A DNA stretch of 64,000 nucleotides from Coenobita brevimanus (lineage: Eukaryota; Arthropoda; Malacostraca; Decapoda; Coenobitidae): the NCBI GenBank assembly GCA_032717465.1, contig JAVRFU010003718.1, positions 680,824 to 744,823 of the forward strand. The letters are read 5' to 3'. The position numbers were made by a program, and so were the translations under genes. This document shows positions 32,537 to 43,457 of the stretch, in pieces (within the stretch, counting starts at the first letter, position 1; each line of letters opens with the position of its first letter). Below the pieces are notes generated by a model that saw only the letters and a program-made list of their open reading frames with translations, did not search any database and had not been told where the DNA came from.

Positions 32537-33298
32537 ATGTGTAAACAACACCAGTGCCCTCGCTGCAGTAGGTCTGTAGCAAAAAGTGCACAAGCACTGA
32601 AGTGCGCCTACTGCAGCGAGTGGATTCAAATAGCTTGTGAAAATTTGGATGCAGGCGACTATCCATTCATGAAGAGAAGCCACCAGCTGGGCTTTCGCTG
32701 GATGTGTAGCCAGTGTGTTGCACCAGCAGACGAGGTCTTGGCTGGTGGAGGAAGTAGTACCAAGAAGGAGTATGAAGATAAAGTTATTGGGCCAATCTTT
32801 CAAGCAATCAGAGATGTATCAAATAGACTGGAGGCACTAGAGACCAAGGTCTCATCACCCATGGCGGTCACACAAGATCAGGCCAAGTCATTTGCGGATG
32901 CTGTTCGCGGGTCTCTCGTGGGGGGAGGGAAGGATCTGCCTGGGGGCGTGATTGGGATCAGTGCTCATGGCCAGAAAAAATCCATTCATAGTCAGCATGT
33001 ACTGATTGTGAAACCAGAGAGTGGCGCTAGTGCCCTGACAAATCAGATGGGACCAGAAGACATCAGAGGCGTACTTAACTCGGTACCGGTTGACAGCTGC
33101 CTTAAGACCAAGGCTGGTGGGCTGGTAATGAAGTTTCTGTCAGCTGAGGCCAAGGGTGAAGCAACTGGGGTGCTGACTGATCATTTTGGCTCTGAAGGCA
33201 CTTTTTGCATATCAGAGCCAAAGAAAATGTTGCCTAAAATGACCGTGACAGGCCTTTCCTCTTCCTTGGATGACTCTGACATCATCCCAAATATTTGA
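32537..33298 (+). pseudogene. L2-type ORF1, N-terminal part
   Basis: Starts at the ATG of MCKQHQCPRCSRSV. Residues about 7-60 form a PHD/RING-like cysteine finger: CPRC, CAYC, WIQIAC, WMCSQC. The usual His of this finger is replaced (WIQIAC). A polar middle follows, with LEALETK-type helix that may be a coiled coil, and then VTGLSSSLDDSDI at the end. ORF1 proteins of CR1/L2 elements bind the element RNA. The frame breaks at 33295, and the zinc-knuckle part continues in another frame. Confidence 0.75.
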
Positions 33299-33771
33299 GA
33301 AAAAACAATAAAATTAAGATGCTCGTTGATCGAGGTTGTACCCTCAACCTTCTCTTCATAAGAACAAGGAATGACACCAAAACTGCTGTCTTCAAGATGT
33401 CGCCAGAGGTGAGATCCTCCATTATAGAACAGGGCAATTACATCTATGTGCATCTTACAAGATGCCGTGCTCTCAAAAGATTCTGGGTTACACAGTGTCA
33501 TCACTGTCAAAGCTTTGGTCATACATTTGAGAGATGTTCTAGGAAAAGTGATGAACCTAAATGTGTCTTTTGTGCTGGAGCCCATAAATCTAAGGACTGT
33601 AGTAACAGAAATTCTCCCAAATGCATCAACTGCTCCTCTTTAAGACATCAAGATGCTAATTCAAAGTCACAGGAGGTTGCCCATTTTGCTTCAAGTAGAG
33701 AATGTCCAATTATGATTTCTCATAGGAATAGACTGATTGAAAACACCAATTTTGATCATTCAAAAAACTGA
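33295..33771 (+). pseudogene. L2-type ORF1, zinc-knuckle part (frameshifted)
   Basis: Continues ORF1 after a frameshift next to an A-rich run (GAGAAAAAAC). Reads RTRNDTKTAVFKMSPEVRSS, an RRM-like region, then zinc knuckles CHHCQSFGHTFERC, CVFCAGAHKSKDC and CINCSSLRHQD. These are the nucleic-acid binding knuckles of gag-like LINE ORF1 proteins. The stop TGA (33769-33771) lies two bases before the ORF2 ATG. Confidence 0.75.
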
Positions 33772-33773
33772 CT

Positions 33774-36668
33774 ATGTCCCTCTTGAACCAGTTAAGGATG
33801 GGTCTTTTAAATATTCGTTCCATCCGTAATAAGATAGACTATATTAATGAAACCCTAAATCAGCACGAGCTTGACATTTTGTGCTTGACTGAAACCTGGT
33901 TGTATGAGTCTGATATTGATATTATTCGTAATGCTTTGCCTAAGACACATTCTATTATTAGTATTCCCAGGCCTGCTGCTGACTATCCAGGAGGAGGCAT
34001 AGCACTCATCTACTTGGCAGCACTTGCAAACGTTTCTCTCATTGATTCAGACCTGACCCCATCATCATTTGAATTTATGGAAGTATTAATAAATTTCCAT
34101 CAGAATACCATTAGAATTGCAATTGTCTATCGACCAGGTCATTCGGGCAGAGATCGAGGTTTTATGGAGGAGTTTGGGCAGTTTCTTGAAGGGTTTTCTC
34201 TTAAACCTGGAGGACTTCTTGTTTGTGGTGATTTCAATTGTTGGGTTGACAGTCCAGAGTCAAAACCATTTTTTTCAGAATTCCTTGAGTTGATCGCCCA
34301 GAACAATATTTTCAATCATGTGAGTAATCCAACTCATGTCTCAGGACATGTCCTTGACTTGATCTTGTCCCCTGTTGGTTGCAGGTGCTTATCAGATATG
34401 GAGGTTGACTCATTTGACCCCCTCATCTCTGATCATGCTCTGATCACTCTTAGTTTTGATGTCCCGAAATCCCCTTCATATAAAAAGGTCATCAGGTTCA
34501 GAAATTACAATAATGTTGACCGCCAGTTGATGTGTTTTGAAATTGATCAACGTTTAAACTCCATCGATTCTTCAAGTCTTTCTTCTGGTGAATTGGTTGA
34601 TATTTACAACAACGAGCTCAGGTCAATTTTTGACCATTATTGTCCTGAGGTAGTAAAAACAATCACTGTACATGATAATTCTCCGTGGTATGGTCCATCC
34701 ATTAATTCTTTGCGTAGAAAACGTACAAGGGCAGAACGTGAGTGGCGCTTGCAGCGGACCGAAGTAACTCGTTTGCGTTATGTTTTTGCGAGAAGAGCAG
34801 TCGGTCGCACTGTAAAAGCCCAAAAGGCTAGGTATTATCAAAATAAAGTTGATTCATGTGGTGGTGATAAAAAACTGTCTGCAGTTGTGAACAATTTAGT
34901 TGATTGGAGGAATGTAATTGTTAAACCAACTTCTTTATCTGATGCCCAATTGGCTTCTGATTTTGCTCCATTTTTTAACAGTAAGATATCTCGCGTAAGA
35001 AGTGATTTAGACAGCAGTTCTCCTAGTGAAGTGTACTCAGTTGACTTCCAGCCACGGTGCACTGGGGATCATTTGCTTTCAACATTTCATCCACTGGATG
35101 TAAACAAAGTCAAATGTTACATCAGAGAACTTAATAAAACATTTTGCTCACTCGATCCATGTAACATGTCACAACTGCCTGATGTGTATGAGCACGCTGC
35201 AGACTGTATCTGCAACATAATAAATAGATGCTTCTTAGAAAGTAATTTTGTGCAGTATGAGAAATGTGCTTTGCTTAGGCCCCTAATTAAGAAACATGGC
35301 CTTGATGTCGAGAGCATGACAAATTATCGTCCTGTCTCTAACCTGTCTTTTTTATCCAAGATTATTGAGCGGGCCATACTCGACCAACTCTTACCACTAC
35401 TGGAACACAACAGAGTTGTTCCTGTTGTTCAATCAGCATACAGAAAATACCATTCAACTGAAACTACACTAACAAGGATTCAGAGTGACTTGGTGGCAAA
35501 CACTTGTAGTGGGATGTCCTCTCTCCTAGTTCTCTTGGATCTGTCTGCAGCTTTTGATACAGTAGATCATAAACTATTGTTGGATGATCTGTATTTTTAT
35601 GGCGTTCGTGATAGTGCCCTTTTGCTCCTTAAGTCGTATCTGTCAGACAGATCTCAGAGAGTGGTTGTTGATTACGCTAGCTCTGATTCTGCTCCTCTTC
35701 TATTTGGAGTCCCTCAAGGATCAGTTTTGGGTCCAATTCTATTTACTATCTACACAAGTAGTTTATCGTCTCTACTTGATGCTCATGATGTGTCCTATCA
35801 TTTTTATGCTGATGACACCCAGCTCTATGTTAAGATGTCAAATATAATATCAACGATACTAAGACAAAGTTTGAATCTCTAATGTCTGATATTAAGATTT
35901 GGATGGCTAAGAGGAAACTTAACCTGAATGATGGTAAAACTGAGATCATCATCATCAGAGGAATCAGAAGGGGTGATGACACTGACAATGCCCTGCCATT
36001 CAACATTGGCGTGTCACAGCTTCACCCAGTCAGTTCTGTTCAAAATCTGAGTGTTTATTTTAATTCTAAGTTAAATTACAAAGAACATATTAATCAGGTT
36101 GTAAGAGGGTGTAACTTGCATATGAGAAATCTGTCTTCTGTGAGAAAATTCCTGAATAGACGGTGCCTCTTAACATTGGTCCATGCAGAGGTCTTGTCTC
36201 GTGTTGATTATTGTAATTCACTGTGGGTTGGTCTTCCAAATAATATACTAACAAAAGTTCAGTCTGTGTTGAACAGGGCAGCACGACTTATCTTTGGTCT
36301 CCCCCCCGAGAACCTCAACTACCCCGTTTCTGATTGAGTTGCATTGGTTACCAGTAAAGGCTAGAACTGAATTTAAACTGTGTCTTATTACATTCAAGGT
36401 TCTTAAGTTTGGGGAACCGAAGTATCTTGCTGAATTGTTAAAACTCCCATCGACACGCCCGGGTGTGATGTTATGCAGTGAAGATGATTCATTGCGTCTT
36501 GATGAGCCAGGAGCCATTCACCAGTCATCTTTCTCTGATTGTTCTTTTGCATATAGAGCCCCTAGATTATACAACAGATTGCCATTGTCCATAAGACAAC
36601 TCTCTACTGTTGAATCCTTTAAGAGACAGCTGAAAGCCTTTCTTTTTTCAAAATGCTATGACCTGTAG
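33774..36668 (+). pseudogene. L2-type ORF2, endonuclease-reverse transcriptase
   Basis: Residues 1-230 form an APE-type endonuclease with N13 (LLNIRS), E40 (LTETW), GDFN at 152-155 and SDH at 219-221. RT follows with NYRPVSNLSF, LDLSAAFDTVDH, GVPQGSVLGP and YADD (about 678-681). The frame is open from 33774 to 35882. One frameshift lies just after YADD (about 35838-35860). The frame 35882-36337 then holds WMAKRKLNLNDGKTEI and VLSRVDYCNSLWVGLP. A second indel in a C7 run at 36300 moves to 36294-36668 with HWLPVKARTEFK and APRLYNRLP. Only these two lesions separate it from a complete ORF2 of about 965 residues. Confidence 0.85.
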
Positions 36669-36843
36669 AGAGGTACTATGACGGATGATTATAGGGTTTA
36701 TTTGTTGCCACTTTCATGTATATATGATGTAGCTTGTATTATATACATGAAATGTCACAATTCTTGTAAATATAATGCATGGGCGTCGAGCGCTAGTGAA
36801 TTCCCAAAGGCAGAACTGGTGCTTTTGAGAAACAAAAGGCCAG

Positions 36844-36844
<1 letters not shown>

Positions 36845-36875
<31 letters not shown>

Positions 36876-36925
36876 CTTTAGGTGGGAAAATAGATCTGGA
36901 TGATGATGATGATAATGATGTCAAA
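36845..36925. repeat. (ATT)n LINE tail and adjacent (GAT)n
   Basis: (ATT)n at 36845-36877 terminates the L2-type LINE. After a short spacer, GATGATGATGATGAT-like repeats cover 36898-36925. From here to 37340 I see an AATAAA hexamer at 36943, a C14 run near 37087 and no gene. Confidence 0.85.
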
Positions 36926-37340
36926 CTTTAAATAACCTTCAATAAAGTTTGTTTTATTAACCCTGGCCTCCCCATCACCCCTTACAGCCAGCCCAGTCCA
37001 CAGGCAATAACAAAATTATAAAAAGCATAATATACTACATTAAAACCACCATCATCATCCAACTCTTTCCCTTATCAGACATGGCTCCCCCCCCCCCCCG
37101 CCCGTAATTTGAACTTGGCATGCAGGGCGTGGGACAGCTTTGTTGTGGCGCGTCATTCCTCCGACGTCCGCTAGAGCGCCCCTGCATCCTCCCCACTTTC
37201 TGCCTGTCTCTCGTCGCAAGTGCACACTCGTCGTTATGCTGCCCACGTGCTCGCTTTTGTGGTGGTGCCTTACCTGCTGCAGGCACTCCTGCTGCTCTCG
37301 TGTCTCTCCTTCGTGTGTGTGATGATGGCCTCGTCGCCTG

Positions 37341-37620
37341 AGAAGAGGAAGAGAATGGTGTTGACTCTGGAGAAGAAGCGGGAGAAATTGGAGAAGTAGA
37401 TGCGGGGTGGTCTTCTTCCCGCATCCTCTGCAAGTTCAGCCTGGCCAGATCTACTTTGTCTGATATTAAGAGATCCCGAGACAAACTCATGCAGTACACG
37501 GCTGACTTCTCGTCGAGAAGCAAACGCAACGTGGAGAGGAAAGTGATGTTTACTCCCAAGTTTGCTGAAGTCGACCGCTCCATGTTGATTTGGTATCGAC
37601 AGCAACGTACTGCTGGTGGT
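37341..37620 (+). pseudogene. CENP-B/pogo-like N-terminal DNA-binding fragment
   Basis: Reads KRKRMVLTLEKKREKLEK, then after a stop and a frame change ILCKFSLARSTLSDIKRSRD and KVMFTPKFAEVDRSMLIWYR. This matches the psq-type helix-turn-helix and start of the second HTH of CENP-B/jerky/Tigger proteins, which bind transposon ends or centromeric DNA. One stop and one frameshift break it, and it is cut off where CR1-B begins. Whether it derives from a pogo/Tigger transposase or a host jerky-like gene cannot be told from this length. Confidence 0.65.
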
Positions 37621-38209
37621 AAGAATTACCAAATTGAAAGTAGAAGGAGAGATCTATAAAGATGCAGCAATGCAAGCAGAAATAATGAACAAATGTTTCC
37701 AATCAGTTTTCACTAGTGAAAAGGAGTTTGTGGAAGGGGAGGGAGTGCTTCAAATGTAGTGATAAAAGACATAAGAGTGGAAGTATAGGAAGTGTATAAA
37801 TTACTGGAAACTCAAGATGTAAGGAAAGCCCCAAGACCTGATGGAATCTCTAATTGGGTACTGAAGGAATTCAGAGAGCAACTGGGGGATAAGATTCACA
37901 GTTGAATTGTGTGTTCTCTGGAGGTGGCGATAGTGCCTCAAGAATGGAAGAGGGGACATGTGGTACCAATTTATAAGGGAGGAAACAGGGAAGAACCCCT
38001 GAATTATAGACCAGTGTCCCTAACCAGCATGGTCGCAAAATTGTGCGAAAGAATTATGAAAGACGGATGGATAAAATATCTGGAACAGATGAATATTCTG
38101 GCTGACAGTCAGTTTGGATTTAGAAGTGGAAGGTCATGTATTTCAAACTTCTTGAGCTTTTACTCAAAAGTGATTGACGTGCTTCAGGAGAGAGATGGTT
38201 GAGTGGATA
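37621..38209 (+). pseudogene. CR1-B LINE fragment
   Basis: Reads MQAEIMNKCFQSVFTSEKEF, then VAIVPQEWKRGHVVPIYKGG, NYRPVSLTSMVAKLCERI and DSQFGFRSGRSCISNFLSFY. These are RT N-terminal motifs of a CR1/Jockey-type LINE. Several stops occur before 37909. It is cut at ERDG by element T2b. Confidence 0.75.
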
Positions 38210-39617
38210 TATACTCATATTCTTATAATACCACTCATTTACATTTCTATTTACGTTCTCTACTTTATTTACATTTCTATTTTATTTACACAGTGTTATG
38301 CACTGTCACTTGAAGTAACTTATAAAACTTTTTTCCACTGTTCACTTATATTTACATTCATTGCTTTCTTCCTGTTTACATATTATTTACACTTTATTTA
38401 CAATTCCACTTGCACTGTTTTACTCAATAAAAAGATCATAGTCACTCTCTATCAATTGTCAGCCCTTTACCTCTATCCACACGAGGTTTAGTAGGGGGTA
38501 AAGGTCACAGGGCCCTTTGCATGGGGCTATAAAGCAGCGGAAGTTAGCAGGAGCAAATCAGACATACTCCCACTTTCAAAGATGACAGTGAACTGATAGT
38601 GGTGGCCTCCTGCTGCCTGGCTAGGGTGAGTGCAATACTACCAACTTCAGCCCTATGAGACCTGCTAATATATAGCAATGAAATGATTGGCAGGAAACCA
38701 AGACAATACATAATAAATTAGGTAGTTCCAGGTGAATGTAAATATCACTTAGGCTTCTCCCTTCCCTCCTTATACTCTATGTATATTTATTACAAAAATA
38801 GATTATACGGCATATTTCAAGGGGAAATAAACAGGGAAAATTAGCGAACGAGTGCACGTGAGGTGTTGTCAGGTGATAATTAGCCAATTCCAGGTGTATG
38901 GAACTATCACTCACCTTATTTCGTTTCTGTATATATTATTTGGTATAAGAATAGGGCATAGGGCTTATTTCAATAGATGAAATCAGTGGAAAATTCCAGG
39001 GAAGATTTACTTAGCGTAGAATACAGTGTGGTGGCCTGCAATAATTAGGTAGTTCCAGGTGAATGTAAGTATCACTTAGGCTTCTCCCTTCCTTTCTTAT
39101 ATATATTTTTATTACGAAAATAGATTATACGGCATATTTCAAGGGGAAATAAACAGCGAAAATTAGCGAACGAGTCCAAGTGAGGTGTTGTCAGGTGATA
39201 ATTAGCCAATTCTAGGTGTATGGCACTCTCACTTACCTTATTTCTTTCTTGTATATATTATTTGGTATAAGAATAGGGCATAGGGCTTATTTCAATGGAT
39301 GAAATCAGTGGAAAATTCCAGGGAAGATTTACTTAGCGTAGCACGGCTGGGCAGGTGAGAGGATAGGGTAATGGAGGGGAGGTAGGGAGGGGAGTCAAGA
39401 ACGGGGAGAAATGGCTAAATTGTCAACAATGGATGGGAGTACAGATGAGATTAGGAGTGCTGACTAGTGTTGGACATTGGCAGTACTGATACATGATACA
39501 AGCCACCACTTCAAAGCCCGGGCGAATTCAAAATAAGAATCACAAAAGTGTCGCCCCGCGGTATGATCCCTTGCTCTCAAACGTCGCGAAAGTGACGACC
39601 CACGGTTAAGGGGTTAA
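38210..39617. mobile_element. TTAA element T2b, left end missing
   Basis: Shares long AT-rich stretches and the block around CACACGAGGTTTAGTAGGGG (38480) with element T2 (26990). Its right end is GGTTAAGGGGTTAA at 39604-39617, matching the T2 right terminus. The left end is replaced by CR1-B, and a ~330-bp internal module is duplicated (from about 38712 and 39044). No TTAA pair can be shown because the left end is gone. Confidence 0.75.
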
Positions 39618-39800
39618 CCAACACACTCACACCACCATATCCATCTGCCTTACCCTGCCAAAACAACTTGTAATCACAATCCCTCCCGGCAATCACTCTG
39701 CATGATCCACACCAACACCTGACTTCTTGCACATATCCAACATCCACCCACCTCCTACTGAATGCCTCAGCTACTTCCTTCGCTCTACCCCTCTCATAAC
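39618..39800 (-). pseudogene. RTE-3 LINE endonuclease fragment
   Basis: One - strand frame reads YERGRAKEVAEAFSRRWVDV, then GYVQEVRCWCGSCRVIAGRD and YKLFWQGKADGYGGVSVLVN. This is the N-terminal APE endonuclease of an RTE-type LINE, with the catalytic Glu in VQEVR. Its far end meets the TTAA of T2b. Between 39800 and 40231 I see only weak antisense LINE-like sequence. Confidence 0.65.
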
Positions 39801-40231
39801 CCTGTATCCTCGTCCTTGTTTACCTGTCTCATAGTACTCCCTTTTATCATTCTTGTACTGATCAATTATCCTTCTTCCATACTCATCATACTCTCACTGT
39901 CTGGCTTCATCTACCATTGGCTTTACTCTCTTTTCAAACCTCCAATATTCCTATTTCCATCATTCTATCACTTCCAAAGACACACTTCTCTGAAGCATCT
40001 TCTTCCAAGGCTTCCTTTTATCCTTCAAGTCTATATCTCTATCACTTCTGTCCTTTTAGACACTCATTCAACTGCTGCCTTTCTTTGTTTATATGGGCTC
40101 CAACAACCTTGCGTGTATTGGTCTTGCTCACCACTGGGCAGCTCTCCATGCAGATCAACCTCTAGCAGCTTCTCTATTCACTCCTTTAATCATAAGGTCA
40201 CACTCACTGACTTTGCCACAAATATTTTTCT

Positions 40232-42703
40232 GATCTTTCTGACCACTACTTGGTGGTGGCCAGAATTAGAATGCAAGTAAAATGGAGGAATAGAAGAAGG
40301 GAAAGACGAGAGGAAAGACTAGTTGCAAGGAGAGTGGAAAGGTTACAAGAGGATGAGAAAAAGGCAGAGTATAAGAGAGAAGTGGAGGAACGATTGGGCA
40401 AATATGAACTGGAGCAGTTGGGTGACATGGAAGGTGTGTGTAAGATATTTACAGAAGAAATATGTGCAGCATGTGATGTGGTGTGTGGAAGGAAGAGAAG
40501 ACGGAGGGGGGTGCAAGGAACAGCGTGGTGGACTGAAGAGGTGAAACAGGCTGTGGCACAAAAGAAGAAAGCATACAATGAATGGATGAGAAATAGGGGC
40601 GTGGAAGAAGTTGAGAGGCGGAAGAGAGAGTTATATGTGGAAAGAAAGAGAGAGGTGAAAAGATTAGTAAGAGAGAGTAAGAAGAGAGTGGATGAGGAAT
40701 TTGGAAGGAATTTGAGTGTAAAGTGGAGGGACTGTAAGAAAATGTTCTGGAGAGAAGTGAAAAGAGTAAGACAGGGTGAAAGTGAAGTTAGCAGGGGAGT
40801 GAAAGATAAAAATGGTATATTACTAGTGGAGAAGGGAGAAAAAGTGAGCAGATGGAGAGAACACTTTAAGGAATTGTTGAACGTAGAGGATGGAAGTAAT
40901 GCGAGTATAAGTGGCTGGGGAATGGCTGGGAGAAGGAGGGAGGTGAGAACACAGGAAGAAATCAGTAGGATAGAAGTTGTGGAAGCAATGAAGAAAGTTA
41001 AATTGGGGAAAGCCCCAGGAATTGATGGAGTGTGTGGTGAAATGCTGAAGCATGGGGGAGAGATAGTAGTAGAATGGATGTGGAAGATGTGCAGATTGGC
41101 CTGGGAGGAAGGTAGAGTCCCGGAGGACTGGAAGTCAGGTATAATTATTCCCTTGTACAAAGGAAAAGGGGAAAAAGAAGTGTGTGGTAATCATAGGGGC
41201 ATTTGTCTTCTTAGTATAATAGGAAAAGTGTATGGTAGGATACTTATTGACAGAGTTAAAAGAACAGAGAAATTAGTTGGAGAAGAACAGGGAGGCTTTA
41301 GGAAAGGAAGAGGTTGTGTAGATCAGATATTAGTTCTTAGATCTTTAGTGGAAAAGTTTCTAGAGACGGGAAAGAAGTTGTATGCGGCTTTCATGGATTT
41401 GGAGAAAGCATATGACAGGGTGGATAGACAAGGATTGTGGAAAGTGTTAAGAATATATGGAGTAGATGGGAAGTTGTTGAATGCTGTGACGAGTATGTAC
41501 GATGGTGCTAAGGCTGCAGTGCGTGTGGATGGTGAACTAAGTGAATTTTTCTCTTTGAAAGTTGGGTTGAAACAGGGATGTGTCATGTCTCCATGGTTGT
41601 TCAATCTGTACATGGATGGGGTAATAAAAGAGGTACAAGGTAGGGTAGTGGATGATGGAGTGGCCCTGGTGAGAGAGGATTGTGTTTGGAAACTCCCTGT
41701 ACTGTTGTTTGCAGATGAGACTGTGTTGTTGAGTGAAGACGAAGGGGAGCTGCAAGGCTTGGTGGATGAGTTTGAGAGAGTGTGTAAGAAACGGAATCTA
41801 AAAGTGAATGTAGGAAAGAGTAAAGTGATGGTCTTTGAGAGAGGTGAAGTTAGTGAATGTACAGAGAGGTTGGATGGTGAGGAACTGGAAAATGTGAGTA
41901 CGTTTAAGTACTTGGGTAGTGTGATGAGTAAGGATGGAGGTTTGGAGGGTGAAGTGCTTGAAAGGGTACAGCAGGGAAGAAAGGTTGCTGGTTCTTTGAA
42001 AGCAGTGATAAGAAACAGGGAAGTGAGCATGGAAGTGAAAAAGTTACTACATGACAGTATTGTGATACCAACTCTTAATATACGGAAGTGAAGCTTGGAC
42101 ATTGTTGGAAGGACACAAGTCAAGAGTGAGAGCAGTGGAAATGAGTTATTTAAGAGGAGCCGGTGGAGTCACATGGTTCTTTGAAAGCAGTGATAAGAAA
42201 CAGGGAAGTGAGCATGGAAGTGAAAAAGTTACTACATGACAGTATTGTGATACCAACTCTAACATACGGAAGTGAAGCTTGGACATTGTTGGAAGGACAC
42301 AAATCAAGAGTGAGAGCAGTGGAAATGAGTTATTTAAGAGGAGCCTGTGGAGTCACATGGAGAGACAGGCTGATGAATGAGGATATAAAGGAGCGTTGTG
42401 GTGTTGATGTGGATGTGATGGGAAGCGTTATGAGGAACACACTGAGGTGGTTTGGCCATGTGGAGAGGATGGAGGGTGAAAGACTGACGAAGAGAGCATA
42501 TGTGAGTGAGGTGGAGGGGGGAAGAGGGAGGGGGAGGCCGAGGATGAGATGGAGGGATGGGGTGGAGAGGTATATGAGAGAGGGGGGTGTGAGTTGGGAG
42601 CAGGGAAGTGAAATGGCTGGAGACAGGGCGACTTGGAGGCGATATGTTTGTAGCCACACCAAACGGGATTGAGGCGTCTGGCAATAGATAGATAGATAGA
42701 TAG
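40232..42703 (+). pseudogene. RTE-2 LINE, longest copy
   Basis: Begins at the end of the endonuclease domain (LSDHYLVVARIRMQVKW) and runs through the linker (GVQGTAWWTEEVKQAV) and RT to a GATA tail at 42683-42703. The frame 40250-42091 is open. Two odd points: the RT box reads FADE where all other copies have FADD, and about 185 bp (41990-42174) are duplicated directly downstream with a 1-bp insertion that breaks the frame. The C-terminal domain (LRWFGHVERM, RGRGRPRMRW) continues at 42163-42672 in another frame. Confidence 0.85.
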
Positions 42704-42944
42704 TCTTTCTCTTGCAAGTCTACACTCAACATTCACACCTCTCACCCTCTGCATGAAGTTGTCATCCCTCATTCTCTCAACTATTTATGTTATCCACTTA
42801 AAGTCTCTGAAACTAACACTTTGCCCTATATACAGCTGACCTTCAAAACTACACACAAATAGGGGAAGAGGCTGAATCACTATACCGACAGTTCAAAGTT
42901 GTTGACAAACTTAGAAAAAATTATTGCGTATATTCCTGAATCAC

Positions 42945-42950
<6 letters not shown>
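42704..42950 (-). pseudogene. RTE-3-like C-terminal remnant (weak)
   Basis: A - strand stretch reads MRDDNFMQRVRGVNVECRL, resembling the DDNWVKRVRxVNVEG end of RTE-3-type LINEs. Related antisense sequence lies near 44110-44170 and in each 3.5-kb unit. Short and uncertain. Confidence 0.4.
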
Positions 42951-42996
<46 letters not shown>

Positions 42997-43004
42997 AATA
43001 TATA

Positions 43005-43060
<56 letters not shown>
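42951..43060. repeat. (TA)n microsatellite
   Basis: About 110 bases of nearly pure TA with small interruptions (CATAAATATATATATTT). Confidence 0.97.
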
Positions 43061-43066
<6 letters not shown>

Positions 43067-43267
43067 AAATATGCACATAAAAATACTGAGCTCAAGCAAT
43101 AGTAAACTGACCAGAATATAAATGTAAAATAAGTGGCGATAAGTGGAATTTTAGCTCACCAGGGTTTGACTTCCCAAAAAGCGTTTATTTCCCAGGCGTA
43201 ATGGTGGACTCTTATTAATACAACATCTTCTCATATCTACACAAATATATTTATATTTGCATTACTA

Positions 43268-43330
43268 TGGGTTAGTTAAGTTACCATTAGTTAGGTTAGC
43301 ATAACTTGGTTAGGTTAGGTTAGTATAGCC
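43268..43330 (+). repeat. Degenerate TTAGG-like patch
   Basis: Contains GTTAGGTTAG and GGTTAGGTTAGGTTAG interspersed with GTTAGTTAAGTTACC. TTAGG is the arthropod telomere unit. This is a short, degenerate interstitial patch. The surrounding 43061-43437 holds no gene that I can see. Confidence 0.6.
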
Positions 43331-43437
43331 TGTGTTATCTATGGCTGGGTTAGGCCGTCCTACTGTGAGGCTAATACTGTATAAATATATTTGGGTGGAT
43401 CTGAGTAGCTTTCACAAAGTCCACTGCCCACTTGGTA

Positions 43438-43457
43438 AAAAAAAAAAAAAAAAAAAC
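43438..43457. repeat. poly-A tract
   Basis: About 20 A, inside antisense LINE sequence. Confidence 0.95.

Larger units (their letters stand above)
32168..36877 (+). mobile_element. L2-type LINE, near full length
   Basis: Contains a 5' leader, gag-like ORF1 (32537-33771 with one frameshift), EN-RT ORF2 (33774-36668 with two frameshifts) and an (ATT)n tail at 36845-36877. RT motifs (NYRPVSNLSFLSK, QSAYRKYHSTET, LDLSAAFDTVDH, GVPQGSVLGPILFTIYTS) and the microsatellite tail fit the L2 clade. CR1 is the nearest alternative. It has inserted into the inverted I-type LINE. The other side of that LINE is not found after the tail, so the 3' flank is rearranged or deleted. Confidence 0.85.

Noticed and set aside
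36938..36960. AATAAA at 36943 as the polyadenylation signal of a host gene
   Set aside because: No upstream coding exon other than the LINE, which already ends at its (ATT)n tail.
37035..37583. 182-residue frame on the - strand with Ser/Arg-rich composition
   Set aside because: It is antisense to the CENP-B-like fragment and its GC-rich leader. The sense strand gives the recognisable motif.
39762..40280. 172-residue hydrophobic frame resembling a membrane protein
   Set aside because: Antisense to LINE-like sequence (RTE-3 endonuclease at 39618-39800). The hydrophobicity reflects T-rich antisense codons.
43268..43330. TTAGG units as a telomere or telomere-fusion point
   Set aside because: Too few and too degenerate, with ordinary interspersed repeats on both sides.
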